A DNA stretch of 64,000 nucleotides from contig CALLPI010000001.1 of assembly GCA_938015595.1 (NCBI GenBank), positions 1-64,000 of the forward strand, read 5' to 3'. The position numbers and the translations under genes are program-made. The notes under the pieces are model-generated. The model was not told the DNA's origin. It worked only from the letters and a program-made list of their open reading frames with translations, and searched no databases. Source of the stretch: an uncultured Saprospiraceae bacterium. GTDB lineage: Bacteria > Bacteroidota > Bacteroidia > Chitinophagales > Saprospiraceae. This document shows positions 17,270 to 26,332 of the stretch, piece after piece (within the stretch, counting starts at the first letter, position 1; each line of letters begins with the position of its first letter).

Positions 17270-19102
17270 CTACCCTGTGCTCTCTACCATTTGCTTAACT
17301 GTTATCTTCTCCAGTATTTGCTTGACAATTGCATCTGCGGTGATGGGCATGCCATCGTATTGCAGCACGGGGATCAACTTCTTCGGGTGCACTTCCAGTT
17401 CGTTGATTAAGAGAGTGCGGAACTGCTTGTCGCGGTTTTGTTCTACGACAAAGACGTACTCGTGCGCTTCAATAAAGTCAGCCACGCTGTCCTGAAAAGG
17501 AAATGCCCGAATGCGCAGCGCGTCGAAGCCTAGGTCATATTCTTTCTCCAGAATATCGAGCGCTTCGATGGCGGCATAGTGCGAGGTGCCAAAGAATATG
17601 AGCCCCAGGGTGTGGGTGTGGCCGTTGGAGTGCAGCTCCGGCGCAGGTACGAGGGTTTTGGCAGTTGCCCATTTTTTGGCCAGGCGCTCTACCGAGCGGG
17701 CGTAAGTAGCGGCGTCTTCGGTATAGCGGGCGTATTCGTCGCGCGAGGTGCCGCGGGTAGTAAAAGCCCCTTTGGTAGGGTGTGTGCCTGGGATGGTACG
17801 GTAGCAGATGCCGTCGTCATCCACGTCGAGGTAGCGGCCAAATTTTTGCACCTTGTCCAGTTCTGCAGCGCTGAGCACTTTGCCGCGGTCGTAGCAACGC
17901 TTGTCATCCCAGCGCAGGGGTGCGGTCATGTGGAAGTTCATGCCCAGGTCGAGGTCGGTCATGACGATGATGGGCGTTTGCAAGCGGTCGGCCAGGTCAA
18001 GGGCTTGGGCTGACATCTCAAAGCACTCTGCAGGCGTAGAGGGGAAGAGCAGTACGTGCTTGGTATCGCCGTGCGAGGCGTAGGCGGAGGAGAGGATGTC
18101 GGCCTGCTGGGTGCGGGTGGGCATACCTGTAGAAGGGCCGCCGCGTTGTACATTGATGATGGTAGCTGGGATTTCAGCATAGTAGGCCAGCCCCAGGAAT
18201 TCTGTCATGAGCGACACACCCGGCCCACTGGTGGCGGTGAAGGCGCGGGCACCGTTCCAGGTAGCGCCTATGACCATGCCGATAGCTGCCAGTTCATCTT
18301 CGGCCTGTACGATGGCAAAGCGGTTTTTGCCGGTTTCGGGGTCAATGCGGTAGTGCTTGCAATAGGTTTCAAAGGCTTTGGCTACAGAGGTAGAGGGCGT
18401 GATCGGATACCAGGCTGCTACTGTGGCGCCACCATAGAGCATGCCCAGTGCACAGGCGGTGTTGCCATCTATCATGATGCTATCGCCCACTTTATCGCGT
18501 CGAGCAACACGCAAGGGCAACGGGCAAGAGTAGTGCGCCAGCACGTAATGCCTGCCCAGATCCAATGCCTGGAAGTTGGGTTCGATGAGTTTTTCGTGCT
18601 TGCGAAACTGCTGGCGAATAATGCCATGTACTACATCCAGCTCAATTTGCAGCAACTCTACGAGGGCACCGATATAGACCATGTTTTTAAAAAGCTGCTG
18701 TTGGCGCGGCTCACTAAAGTGCTCCATGCACAGTTGCATCATGGGGATGCCAATGAAATGGATGTCTTCGCGGCGAAACTCCTGGTGCAGTGGCTTGGTA
18801 CTGTCGTATATGAGGTAGCCACCGGTACGCACCGAGGCGACGTCCTGTTTGAAGCTCTCCGGATTGACGGCCACCATGATATCCACGCCTTCGCGGCGGC
18901 CTAAGTAGCCGCGCTCGTTGATGCGCACCTCAAACCAGGTAGGCAGCCCCTGGATGTTGGAGGGGAAAATGTTCTTGGGCGACACCGGAATGCCCATGCG
19001 GAAAATAGCCTTGGAGAACATGTCGTTGGCACTGGCCGAACCGGTACCGTTGACGTTGGCAAAACGAACGACAAAGTCGTTCACCAAAGGTGAAATGTTC
19101 AT
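17270..19102 (-). CDS. korA: 2-oxoacid:ferredoxin oxidoreductase, fused gamma-alpha subunit
   Basis: 610 residues: an N-terminal gamma domain (about 1-190, beginning with FANVNGTGSASANDMF) fused to the alpha/pyrimidine-binding part (ACALGMLYGGATVAAWYPITPSTSVA, then VQAEDELAAIGMVIGA). This gamma-alpha order is the KorA-type fusion. It pairs with KorB. Its start overlaps the stop of the upstream flavoprotein gene by four bases (ATGA on the minus strand), so the two are translationally coupled. Confidence 0.93.
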   Translation of the reverse strand: MNISPLVNDFVVRFANVNGTGSASANDMFSKAIFRMGIPVSPKNIFPSNIQGLPTWFEVRINERGYLGRREGVDIMVAVNPESFKQDVASVRTGGYLIYDSTKPLHQEFRREDIHFIGIPMMQLCMEHFSEPRQQQLFKNMVYIGALVELLQIELDVVHGIIRQQFRKHEKLIEPNFQALDLGRHYVLAHYSCPLPLRVARRDKVGDSIMIDGNTACALGMLYGGATVAAWYPITPSTSVAKAFETYCKHYRIDPETGKNRFAIVQAEDELAAIGMVIGATWNGARAFTATSGPGVSLMTEFLGLAYYAEIPATIINVQRGGPSTGMPTRTQQADILSSAYASHGDTKHVLLFPSTPAECFEMSAQALDLADRLQTPIIVMTDLDLGMNFHMTAPLRWDDKRCYDRGKVLSAAELDKVQKFGRYLDVDDDGICYRTIPGTHPTKGAFTTRGTSRDEYARYTEDAATYARSVERLAKKWATAKTLVPAPELHSNGHTHTLGLIFFGTSHYAAIEALDILEKEYDLGFDALRIRAFPFQDSVADFIEAHEYVFVVEQNRDKQFRTLLINELEVHPKKLIPVLQYDGMPITADAIVKQILEKITVKQMVESTG

Positions 19103-20886
19103 AAGATTTTAACGGCTTTCGTTACATTGTACAAATACTTTTGCATATCCCAGGCCGCTGTGGGGCAGCGCTCGGCGCACAGGCCGCAGTGCAAGCATAC
19201 GTCTTCGTCCTTGACCATGACACGACCGGTGGGTAGCGTATCCGACACGTACAAGTCTTGCGATTTGTTTAATGCCGGAGCGCTTAGCCGCATTCGAAGG
19301 TCGTCTTCGTCGCCATTGATAGTGAAGGTAATGCAGGAAGTAGGACATACATCTACGCAGGCGTCGCATTCAATGCAGCGCGAGTGGTAAAAGACGGTTT
19401 GCACGTCGCAGTTGAGGCATCGCTGAGCTTCCTTGAAGGCGGTATCGGTATCAAAGCCGAGTTCTACCTCCACTTTTCGGTTGCTTAGGGCCAGTTTTTT
19501 TTCCTCGTGTGGCACCGCATAGCGGTCGTCGCTCACTACGGCATTGTCGTAAATCCACTCGTGGATGCCCATTTTCTGGCGTACTAAGTTAGTAGTGGGC
19601 GCGGGGCGGTCGGTCAGGAGGTCTTTGCCCTGGCAGAACAGGTGTATGGAGATAGCCGCCTGGTGGCCGTGCGCTACGGCAGTGATGATATTTTCGGGGC
19701 CAAAGGCGGCATCTCCGCCAAAGAATACCTTGGGCATCGTGCTCTGGAAGGAGATGCGGTCCACCACGGGCAAGTCCCATTTGCCAAAAGCAATACCCAG
19801 ATCGCGCTCAATCCATGGAAAGGCATTGTCTTGCCCTACAGCAATGATGACGTCGTCGGCTTCCATAAACACATCGGGCTCGCCGGTAGGCACGAGGGTG
19901 CGGCGGCCTTTGTCGTCGTATTCGGCGCGTACCTTTTCAAAAATGACGCCCCTGAGCTTGCCGTTTTCCACCACAAATTCCTTGGGTGGCATGTTGTTGT
20001 AGATGGGAATATCTTCGCGCTGGGCGTCGGCAATTTCCCAAGGCGAGGCTTTCATGGTACTAAAAGGGCTGCGCACCACCACCGTCACTTGCTCGCCGCC
20101 CAGACGGCGAGCTGTGCGGCAGCAGTCCATAGCTGTGTTGCCACCGCCCAGCACAATTACTTTTTTGCCAATGGAGTGTACGTGCTCGAAAGCTACATTG
20201 GCCAGAAACTCAATGCCGATGTGGATATTCCTGGCGCCCTCTTTGCGGCCGGGCAGATTGAGGTCGCGGCCTTTAGGTGCACCAGTGCCTACAAATATAG
20301 CGTCGTAGTCTTTATTGAGTATTTCTCGCATACTGCTCACGTAGTGGTTGAAATGCGTATGAATACCCATACTCAGTATGTAGCCAGTTTCCTCGTCGAG
20401 CACGGATTCGGGCAAGCGGAAGGCCGGAATCTGGGTGCGCATCATGCCGCCGGCCTTGTGCCATTCGTCGTATAGGTGTATCTCATAGCCCAATGGGGCC
20501 AGGTCGCGAGCCACAGTGAGTGAGGCCGGCCCGCCGCCGATGAGAGCTATTTTTTTGCCATTGCCCTGGGCGGGGGCAGTAGGCATATACTGCTTGACGG
20601 GGCCCTTATTGTCGGCAGCTACACGCTTGAGCCGGCAAATGGCTACGGGTTCTTCGCCCTGCTCGATGCGGCCCCGGCGGCAGGCGGGTTCACAGGGGCG
20701 GTCGCAGGTGCGGCCTAAGATGCCGGGAAACACATTAGATTCCCAGTTGATCAGGTAGGCCTCTGTGTATTTACCGTTGGCAATCAGGCGGATGTACTCT
20801 GGTACGGGCGTATGTGCCGGGCAGGCATACTGGCAGTCCACTACTTTGTGGAAATACTCAGGGTTCTGGATATTGGTAGGCTTCAC
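19099..20886 (-). CDS. GltD-like FAD/NAD(P)-binding oxidoreductase with C-terminal 2x[4Fe-4S]
   Basis: 595 residues resembling the glutamate-synthase small subunit. N-terminal Cys clusters (DCQYACPAHTPVPEY, RTCDRPCEPACRRG), an FAD dinucleotide fold (ALIGGGPASLTVARDL), a second nucleotide fold (VIVLGGGNTAMDCCRTARR), and two C-terminal ferredoxin motifs (CIECDACVDVCPTSC and CLHCGLCAERCPTA). Coupled to korA by a 4-base overlap, it probably shuttles electrons between KorAB ferredoxin and NAD(P)H. No large GltB subunit is nearby, so glutamate synthase itself is unlikely. The upstream 220 bases hold tRNA-His and a terminator. Confidence 0.9.
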   Translation of the reverse strand: MKPTNIQNPEYFHKVVDCQYACPAHTPVPEYIRLIANGKYTEAYLINWESNVFPGILGRTCDRPCEPACRRGRIEQGEEPVAICRLKRVAADNKGPVKQYMPTAPAQGNGKKIALIGGGPASLTVARDLAPLGYEIHLYDEWHKAGGMMRTQIPAFRLPESVLDEETGYILSMGIHTHFNHYVSSMREILNKDYDAIFVGTGAPKGRDLNLPGRKEGARNIHIGIEFLANVAFEHVHSIGKKVIVLGGGNTAMDCCRTARRLGGEQVTVVVRSPFSTMKASPWEIADAQREDIPIYNNMPPKEFVVENGKLRGVIFEKVRAEYDDKGRRTLVPTGEPDVFMEADDVIIAVGQDNAFPWIERDLGIAFGKWDLPVVDRISFQSTMPKVFFGGDAAFGPENIITAVAHGHQAAISIHLFCQGKDLLTDRPAPTTNLVRQKMGIHEWIYDNAVVSDDRYAVPHEEKKLALSNRKVEVELGFDTDTAFKEAQRCLNCDVQTVFYHSRCIECDACVDVCPTSCITFTINGDEDDLRMRLSAPALNKSQDLYVSDTLPTGRVMVKDEDVCLHCGLCAERCPTAAWDMQKYLYNVTKAVKIL

Positions 20887-21048
20887 AGCTGAAAGAAAAT
20901 TTGTCCTGAAATCTGCATTGCATCATCGGATGTAAACTTAGCAACAGATTTTTAAAGACAAAATACTGTGGATAAAAAAAATTGCAGTATGAGGCAGAAA
21001 TAAAGATAAGCAAAGCACATGTAGGGTAGCCTGTGGGCGCCTTCAAAG

Positions 21049-21084
21049 AAAAAAGCCCTGCCAGAGATGTGGCAGGGCTTTTTT
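21049..21084 (-). terminator. bidirectional-looking terminator downstream of tRNA-His
   Basis: AAGCCCTGCC and GGCAGGGCTT pair around an 8-base loop, with A-run and T-run flanks, so it can act on both strands. By position it ends the minus-strand tRNA-His transcript before the flavoprotein gene. Confidence 0.85.
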
Positions 21085-21109
21085 GGGCGTTGGGACGTTT
21101 GCTGTCTGG

Positions 21110-21184
<75 letters not shown>

Positions 21185-21212
21185 ATGGGTTAGTTACTTA
21201 CTTTAAGCGGCG

Positions 21213-21244
21213 CAAAATTAAAAAAGTTCCTGAAAATTACACAA
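21213..21244 (-). promoter_or_regulatory. Bacteroidota-type promoter for tRNA-His
   Basis: On the minus strand TTG (21244-21242) is followed after 21 bases by TAATTTTG (21220-21213), a match to TTG-Nx-TAnnTTTG, about 29 bases before the tRNA. The same stretch forms inverted arms CGCAAAATT / AATTTTGCG (21211-21219, 21243-21251). Confidence 0.6.
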
Positions 21245-21275
21245 TTTTGCGAAGTCTTTTTTTGCTGCTACTGTT

Positions 21276-21773
21276 ATGACCAGTTTTCGCATCCGCCCCC
21301 GATTTCGTCTGCAAGTGGCTATGCCACCTGAAACCGTGCGCTCGCGCTTCGAGCACGCCTGCACGGCACCGGGTGCTGCCTGCGAAGCAGCCTTCTTGCC
21401 TCAGCACATTATTCTTCGACTGCCAGAGGCGGAGCAGCATTTCTGGTCGCCGCGGCTGGAGTTGGCGCTGGAAGCCGTTGAAGAGGGTACGCTCATCCGG
21501 GGCTTGTACGGCCCCAGCCCACAGGTGTGGACGATGTTTACCATTGCCTATGGTGCCATTGGTACCTTGGCGCTGTTTATCACTGTCATAGGCGCCTCGC
21601 AGCTGATGCTCGGCTTGCCAGGGCACATCATGTGGGTATTGCCAGTGCTGGGCGGAGCAGCGCTTTTCCTGTACCTGGCTGGGCAAACCGGCCAAAAACT
21701 AGGTGCCAGCCAAACTTTTACGCTGCACCACTTTTTTGAGCAAACCCTGGGAGTCAAGACTCCGGTGCATTAG
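21276..21773 (+). CDS. conserved-looking hypothetical protein with two membrane helices
   Basis: 165 residues of no family I recognise. A soluble N-terminal half (about 1-85) is followed by two hydrophobic segments (about 87-108 and 115-132) joined by a short loop, then a polar tail ending HHFFEQTLGVKTPVH. The start ATG at 21276 is the first in frame. It is unlinked to its neighbours: tRNA-His diverges upstream and ruvC converges downstream. Codon use is like the surrounding genes, supporting it as real. Confidence 0.65.
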   Translation: MTSFRIRPRFRLQVAMPPETVRSRFEHACTAPGAACEAAFLPQHIILRLPEAEQHFWSPRLELALEAVEEGTLIRGLYGPSPQVWTMFTIAYGAIGTLALFITVIGASQLMLGLPGHIMWVLPVLGGAALFLYLAGQTGQKLGASQTFTLHHFFEQTLGVKTPVH

Positions 21774-21835
21774 TCGTCATATTTGGGATGCTCTCCTCTT
21801 GGCGAGCAACCGAGCCAATCTGTGTCAATTAAGGC

Positions 21836-22453
21836 CTACGTCCCTTTTATGCGCTCAGGATTGTTGGAGATGAAGCCCTGCCAGCCTTTGTGGGTGCTTT
21901 TGTTGCCGGGTAGCCGATTGCGCGAGGTATAGTAATGGCATACAGCGGCAGCTAGTGCATCGGAGGCATCCAGTAGATGGTCTTGCAGATTTACTTTCAG
22001 CGTAGTAGTGAGCATGGCCGCCACCTGCTTTTTGGTGGCATTGCCGTTGCCAGTCACGGCTTGCTTGATTTTTTTGGGCGAATACTCGGCGATATTCAGC
22101 CCCTGGGCAATAGCTGCGGCTATGGCCACACCCTGTGACCTCCCCAGCTTGAGCATAGACTGGACATTCTTACCAAAAAAAGGCGCCTCTATGGCCATCT
22201 CACTCGGGTGGTATTCTTGTATGATTTTTTGTATTTGCTTGAGAGTGCGCTCCAGGCGATACTCGTGGGCTTCATCACTATGGAAGCGGATTACCCCCAG
22301 GTGAAGTACATGTAACTGCTTGTCGCTCACCTCCACTAGGGCGAAACCCAGTACAGTGGTGCCGGGATCCACACCTAAGATCCGCCAGTTGATGTCGGGA
22401 TGCGAGGTCAAATTAGTAGTATTATTGTGGCGTAAATATGCATACGCTTGCAA
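21836..22453 (-). CDS. ruvC: crossover junction endodeoxyribonuclease RuvC
   Basis: Holliday-junction resolvase. Catalytic acidic residues are visible: the first Asp in RILGVDPGTT, Glu in MAIEAPFF, and the C-terminal pair in LLDASDALAAAVCH. The core is the usual size, but the frame has no ATG: it opens with TTG at 22453, giving about 27 residues ahead of the normal RILGVDPG start. An internal TTG at 22411 (LTSHPDINW) is a shorter option. The 22453 start would overlap the divergent neighbour's TTG at 22448. Confidence 0.93.
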   Translation of the reverse strand: MQAYAYLRHNNTTNLTSHPDINWRILGVDPGTTVLGFALVEVSDKQLHVLHLGVIRFHSDEAHEYRLERTLKQIQKIIQEYHPSEMAIEAPFFGKNVQSMLKLGRSQGVAIAAAIAQGLNIAEYSPKKIKQAVTGNGNATKKQVAAMLTTTLKVNLQDHLLDASDALAAAVCHYYTSRNRLPGNKSTHKGWQGFISNNPERIKGT

Positions 22454-23458
22454 AATAACACAAAAAACGGGGCAAAATCGCGATATGGGTGGCGCACCGG
22501 CTATTTTTTGCTCAAAGGCGCCTTAGTAGCAGTGCCATTGTGGATGCTGGCAGGGCATATGAGCGCTGCTTGGCCAGCGCTGGAGGCGGGCACATGGTCA
22601 GGTACTGAGCAGAAGGTATGGATGTATTTATGGCTGGCGGCAGCGGCACTGCTCGCACCGCTCAACTGGGGGCTGGAGGCGCTCAAGTGGCGTTTGTTGT
22701 TGCAGGTATTTCAGCCGGTATCACTTCGCAAAGTCATGGCGGCAGTCATGGCGGGTGTGGCATTTTCTATCATCACACCCGGCAGAGTGGGAGAATACGG
22801 GGGTAGAATGTGGATGCTAGGGCGAAAAGCCATGTGGGGTGCTGCTGTTTCTACTCTACTGGGTAGTGCCTGCCAATGGGCAGTATTGCTGTTTGCAGGT
22901 GGATGGGGCATGGCGGCTTGGGGGCTTCGGTGTAGGGTAGCTACCCCCGAGGTGTGGTATGGCGCTTTGGCTCTGGCCTGGGCAGCAACTGGGCTAATCG
23001 CCTTGGTTTTGTTCAATGTGCGTGGGGCATTAGGAGGTATTTCGTTTTTGCCTCAGGCAAGATGGCGTTTCCGGCTGCTGCGCAGGCTAGTGGCTTTGCG
23101 ACAGTATCAGCCGGCTGTCATCGTGCGCGCGCTGGGGCTGGCAGCCCTGCGCTACGGAGTGTATGCCGCCCAATACTACCTGCTGTTACGTTGCTTCGGC
23201 CTGCAGGCACCTGTGTATTGGGTCTTTGCTGGTATTGCTGCCATTTTTTTGATGCAAACTGGCCTGCCACTATCGCCTTTGGCAGGTTTGCCAGCCAGAG
23301 GAGAACTGGCTCGGCTGGTATGGGCTCACCTGGGCATGAGCAGCCTGGGTGCACTGGCTGCCGCCTATGTTTTATTCATACTAAATTTGGGTTTGCCGGC
23401 GTTAATCGGTGCGACTGTAACAATCCTGAGTAACCAGAATAATCCATCTCAAACATGA
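22448..23458 (+). CDS. lysylphosphatidylglycerol synthase TM-region/flippase-like membrane protein
   Basis: About 336 residues, mostly hydrophobic, with roughly eight membrane helices. NWGLEALKWRLLLQ and VMAGVAFSIITPGRVGEYGGR are hallmarks of the UPF0104 / LPG-synthase-type membrane family, related to lipid flippases such as AglD; no soluble transferase domain follows. The substrate is unknown. The start is uncertain: TTG 22448 is the furthest upstream and the next ATG would remove 32 residues. Its stop overlaps the next start (ATGA at 23455). Confidence 0.8.
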   Translation: MQNNTKNGAKSRYGWRTGYFLLKGALVAVPLWMLAGHMSAAWPALEAGTWSGTEQKVWMYLWLAAAALLAPLNWGLEALKWRLLLQVFQPVSLRKVMAAVMAGVAFSIITPGRVGEYGGRMWMLGRKAMWGAAVSTLLGSACQWAVLLFAGGWGMAAWGLRCRVATPEVWYGALALAWAATGLIALVLFNVRGALGGISFLPQARWRFRLLRRLVALRQYQPAVIVRALGLAALRYGVYAAQYYLLLRCFGLQAPVYWVFAGIAAIFLMQTGLPLSPLAGLPARGELARLVWAHLGMSSLGALAAAYVLFILNLGLPALIGATVTILSNQNNPSQT

Positions 23459-24360
23459 GAAAACTTTGGAAAATAGCTCTGGCTATGCCTACCCTGCTGG
23501 CGCTGCTGGCCTTCGACTTTGCCACAGAACGCCAGGCTGATGCCTTGCCGGAGCACCGGGCGCAAGTCTCTGAAGCCAGCCTGCAATGCGATGCCCGCAC
23601 GCCAGTGTTCAAGCCCGGTGAAGAGCTGACATACAAAGTGTATTACAACTGGAACTTTGTATGGATTTCGGCTGGAGAGGTTACCTTCCGCGTGCGCGAG
23701 GTCAACGGCGAGTATCATCTCTCGGCGCATGGCAGTACTTATAAATCGTATGACTGGTTCTTCAGGGTGCGTGACAAATACGACGCCTACGTGGACAAAA
23801 AAAGCCTCCTGCCTCGCGTATCCATCCGCGACGTATCCGAAGGCAAATACCGCGTCTATGACGAAGTGACCTTTGACCGCAATCTGGGCAAAGTCACCTC
23901 GCTGCGCGGCAAAACTAAGGAAACTGCCACCCTCACCGAATACAAGGTCAACCCCTGCGCACATGATGTGCTCTCCATCGTATATTATGCTCGTACGCTT
24001 GACTATAAGAATATGCGCGCTGGGCAGGATTTTCCTGTCAATATCTTTATTGACAAAGAAGAATGGAACCTCAGGGTGCAGTACCTGGGCAAAGAGGACA
24101 ACAAGAAGATACGCCACCAGGGGCGCTTTCGCACTATCAAGTTCAGTCCGCAAGTTATTGAAGGGTTTGTGTTCAAAAAAGACGACCGCATGACCATCTG
24201 GGCCACCGACGATGACAACCGAATGCCTCTGATGATCGAAACGCCTATCTCGGTGGGTTCTGTCAAGGTCATTCTCAAAGAATATAAAGGTCTGCGCTAT
24301 CCGATGACCGCCAAAGTAGCCGACGACGATGGTGTGGATGAGGACGGTATCAAAGACTAA
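23455..24360 (+). CDS. DUF3108-domain exported protein
   Basis: 301 residues: N-terminal signal segment (LALLAFDFATERQ) and a DUF3108-type domain through most of the rest (FKPGEELTYKVYYNWNFVWISAGEVTFRV is the recognisable opening; the end is acidic, DDDGVDEDG). The family is periplasmic and of unknown function in Gram-negatives. Translationally coupled to the preceding membrane protein by a four-base overlap, so the two may act together at the envelope. The secreted 586-residue protein follows. Confidence 0.85.
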   Translation: MRKLWKIALAMPTLLALLAFDFATERQADALPEHRAQVSEASLQCDARTPVFKPGEELTYKVYYNWNFVWISAGEVTFRVREVNGEYHLSAHGSTYKSYDWFFRVRDKYDAYVDKKSLLPRVSIRDVSEGKYRVYDEVTFDRNLGKVTSLRGKTKETATLTEYKVNPCAHDVLSIVYYARTLDYKNMRAGQDFPVNIFIDKEEWNLRVQYLGKEDNKKIRHQGRFRTIKFSPQVIEGFVFKKDDRMTIWATDDDNRMPLMIETPISVGSVKVILKEYKGLRYPMTAKVADDDGVDEDGIKD

Positions 24361-24398
24361 CGACAAATCATTCAACACCCTTGTCCTTGCTTTTTTCG

Positions 24399-26156
24399 AT
24401 GAAAACACTGCACAAACTGCTAGGCGTTATCCTAATATGGGCTTTGGGGGCGTGGAGCATAGCCGCTCAGAGTATAGACAGAGCCGCTGAAAAACTAGAA
24501 AAAACGCGCGCCGAAAACTGGCCGCCTCAGCGCGTACATGGCCGCAGTACGTTGGGGTATGCATTGCAGCAAGTGTTCAAACGCCACGCTGAATTTTGCG
24601 GATTCAAAGTCCAGGATAATGGGCGCGATTTTGTACCACCCGATGCCTCCCGGTTTCTAGGCCGCCGCACCTTGCGCACTCCTGTAGAAACCGCCGACAT
24701 CTCCGGCGGAGGGTTGCTTTATTATGTTTTTCATGAGCAAGAACGCTACATACCTTTTGCCTCCATACGTTTTACTCCTTCCAAGGTGCTCCGCCTGCCT
24801 GGCACTCCGCAGCCTTTTGCCATTCATCCTGACGAAAACTTCGACTCCTTCATCCTAACCAAAACTTGCAGTGGCTATCTCAAAGCCTCACTGGATGCTG
24901 GCATTGAGCCACCTTATGCTGCATTCAAAGCAGCCTTGGACACTGACAGCCGGCGCGAGTCCTCTGTTATGGCTATTTCGGGGTCTTTTGTGTCTCCGTT
25001 GCGCATTGCCCTGGATGCCAACGATCGGCGCACTGCCGAGGCCATGATGAAACTCTGGCAGTTCTACCGCGAAAACCCCGGCTACATTGGCAAGGCCTAC
25101 TACCTGCGTGAGTTCCAGGGCGTAATGATACGGCATGTGTCCACAGCGGAGGAGAACGCCCGCATCGAGTCTGAAGGTGCTTTCAACCTCGGCGGGCCAC
25201 TACCGGCGCGCCTCAAAGCCGCATTTGGTATAGGTGCTGGCAAGTCCAGCGTATTTTCTGGCACAGATTGGCAAACCATTCTATTTGCCGACTTTGACGC
25301 CGCCTACACCCGTGATCGAATCTTTGCCCCGCTACCTACACCGGCAGAGATTCGTCGGTACTTCGAGCAATTGCGCCCGCTGGCTTACCTCTCCGGCAGT
25401 AGCCCAATATTGGTGGAAGGTGTTCGTTTTCAGCATGTAGTGGAGCTGCCTGGCGTGCCGGAGGAGATGTCAGTGGCGTTTTGGGAGCTGGAAGCAGTGA
25501 GCCCAGGTTGTTTTGACGATACACCGGTGTTTGACACTGGATATTTCACGAAGGGTGAAAACTACGGCTGCCGATTTTCACTTTCCGGCCGGCCTGCACG
25601 CGTGCATTTCAATCCCTACAACAGCAATCGTGCCGGCGTGGCCAAAGTGAGCTACGTCATTCGTAGCCGCCAACCCATAGGCTCAGAGTACATCCGCATA
25701 CGGGTAGAAGCCGAGACGCCCACCAGCATACACCCGCTGGCGCGCATGGCGCGCGGGGAGTTCAATATCAGCAGGAAAGACAACCGCCACTTTGCACTGC
25801 AATGGACTTTTGAAGTGGAAATTGAAGACGCCGATAACCCTGTGGATTTTAGCGTGGCACCTTCTATAGATAAGATTACACTGCGCAATGCTGATGGCGA
25901 AGTACCAGTGTACCTGGCCAATTTGCAAGCCGACCCTGGCCGCAGGCGCTTTTTCATTACCCTAGAAACCCAAGAAACCTGGCCACTGGATCGCATAGAC
26001 GACGGGCAATCTCAATCCTACAATCTTTCTTTGGATATTCACCTCAAGAGCCTCCGGGCCGACACCTTTGCTGCAAGGCCTGTACAGGGCATCGTTCATC
26101 TGCCAGGGATTCGCCCGCCGGCACCTCCTGCGGCTGAAGGAGATGGTAGAAATTGA
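24399..26156 (+). CDS. large secreted protein of unknown function
   Basis: 585 residues from the ATG at 24399, which gives a clean signal peptide (LLGVILIWALGAWSIAAQS); a TTG at 24381 would add six residues. No domain recognised. The middle is mixed alpha/beta with a helical part (RTAEAMMKLWQFYREN), and the C-terminal third is beta-rich, perhaps immunoglobulin-like (VSYVIRSRQPIGSEYIRIRVEAE is cut across strands). It ends in a Pro/Ala tail (GIRPPAPPAAEGDG). It follows the DUF3108 gene by 38 bases and is closed by the terminator at 26233-26279, so it probably shares that operon. Confidence 0.75.
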   Translation: MKTLHKLLGVILIWALGAWSIAAQSIDRAAEKLEKTRAENWPPQRVHGRSTLGYALQQVFKRHAEFCGFKVQDNGRDFVPPDASRFLGRRTLRTPVETADISGGGLLYYVFHEQERYIPFASIRFTPSKVLRLPGTPQPFAIHPDENFDSFILTKTCSGYLKASLDAGIEPPYAAFKAALDTDSRRESSVMAISGSFVSPLRIALDANDRRTAEAMMKLWQFYRENPGYIGKAYYLREFQGVMIRHVSTAEENARIESEGAFNLGGPLPARLKAAFGIGAGKSSVFSGTDWQTILFADFDAAYTRDRIFAPLPTPAEIRRYFEQLRPLAYLSGSSPILVEGVRFQHVVELPGVPEEMSVAFWELEAVSPGCFDDTPVFDTGYFTKGENYGCRFSLSGRPARVHFNPYNSNRAGVAKVSYVIRSRQPIGSEYIRIRVEAETPTSIHPLARMARGEFNISRKDNRHFALQWTFEVEIEDADNPVDFSVAPSIDKITLRNADGEVPVYLANLQADPGRRRFFITLETQETWPLDRIDDGQSQSYNLSLDIHLKSLRADTFAARPVQGIVHLPGIRPPAPPAAEGDGRN

Positions 26157-26232
26157 AATTTAAGCCAAAAGTATTGGCGCTTTGCCAGAGTTCAGTATCT
26201 TCACAATTTAATAATGCACTATATGTATTCAT

Positions 26233-26279
26233 TGCGTGCTTTGCCGGCCACAAACGACCGGCAAAGCCGCAATTTTTTT
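26233..26279 (+). terminator. rho-independent terminator
   Basis: GCTTTGCCGG (26238-26247) and CCGGCAAAGC (26258-26267) form a perfect 10-bp stem, extended by TTGC/GCAA, followed by a run of seven T. It ends the plus-strand operon and faces the convergent rhodopsin gene. Confidence 0.9.
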
Positions 26280-26332
26280 ACAAGCGACTTTCTTATTTTA
26301 CTAAACTTCTGCGCCTGTTTTTTTATTTCGGA

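Noticed and set aside
19099-20886. Glutamate synthase small subunit (gltD)
   Set aside because: No gltB is nearby, and the extra C-terminal ferredoxin motifs plus coupling to korA point to a ferredoxin-linked oxidoreductase.
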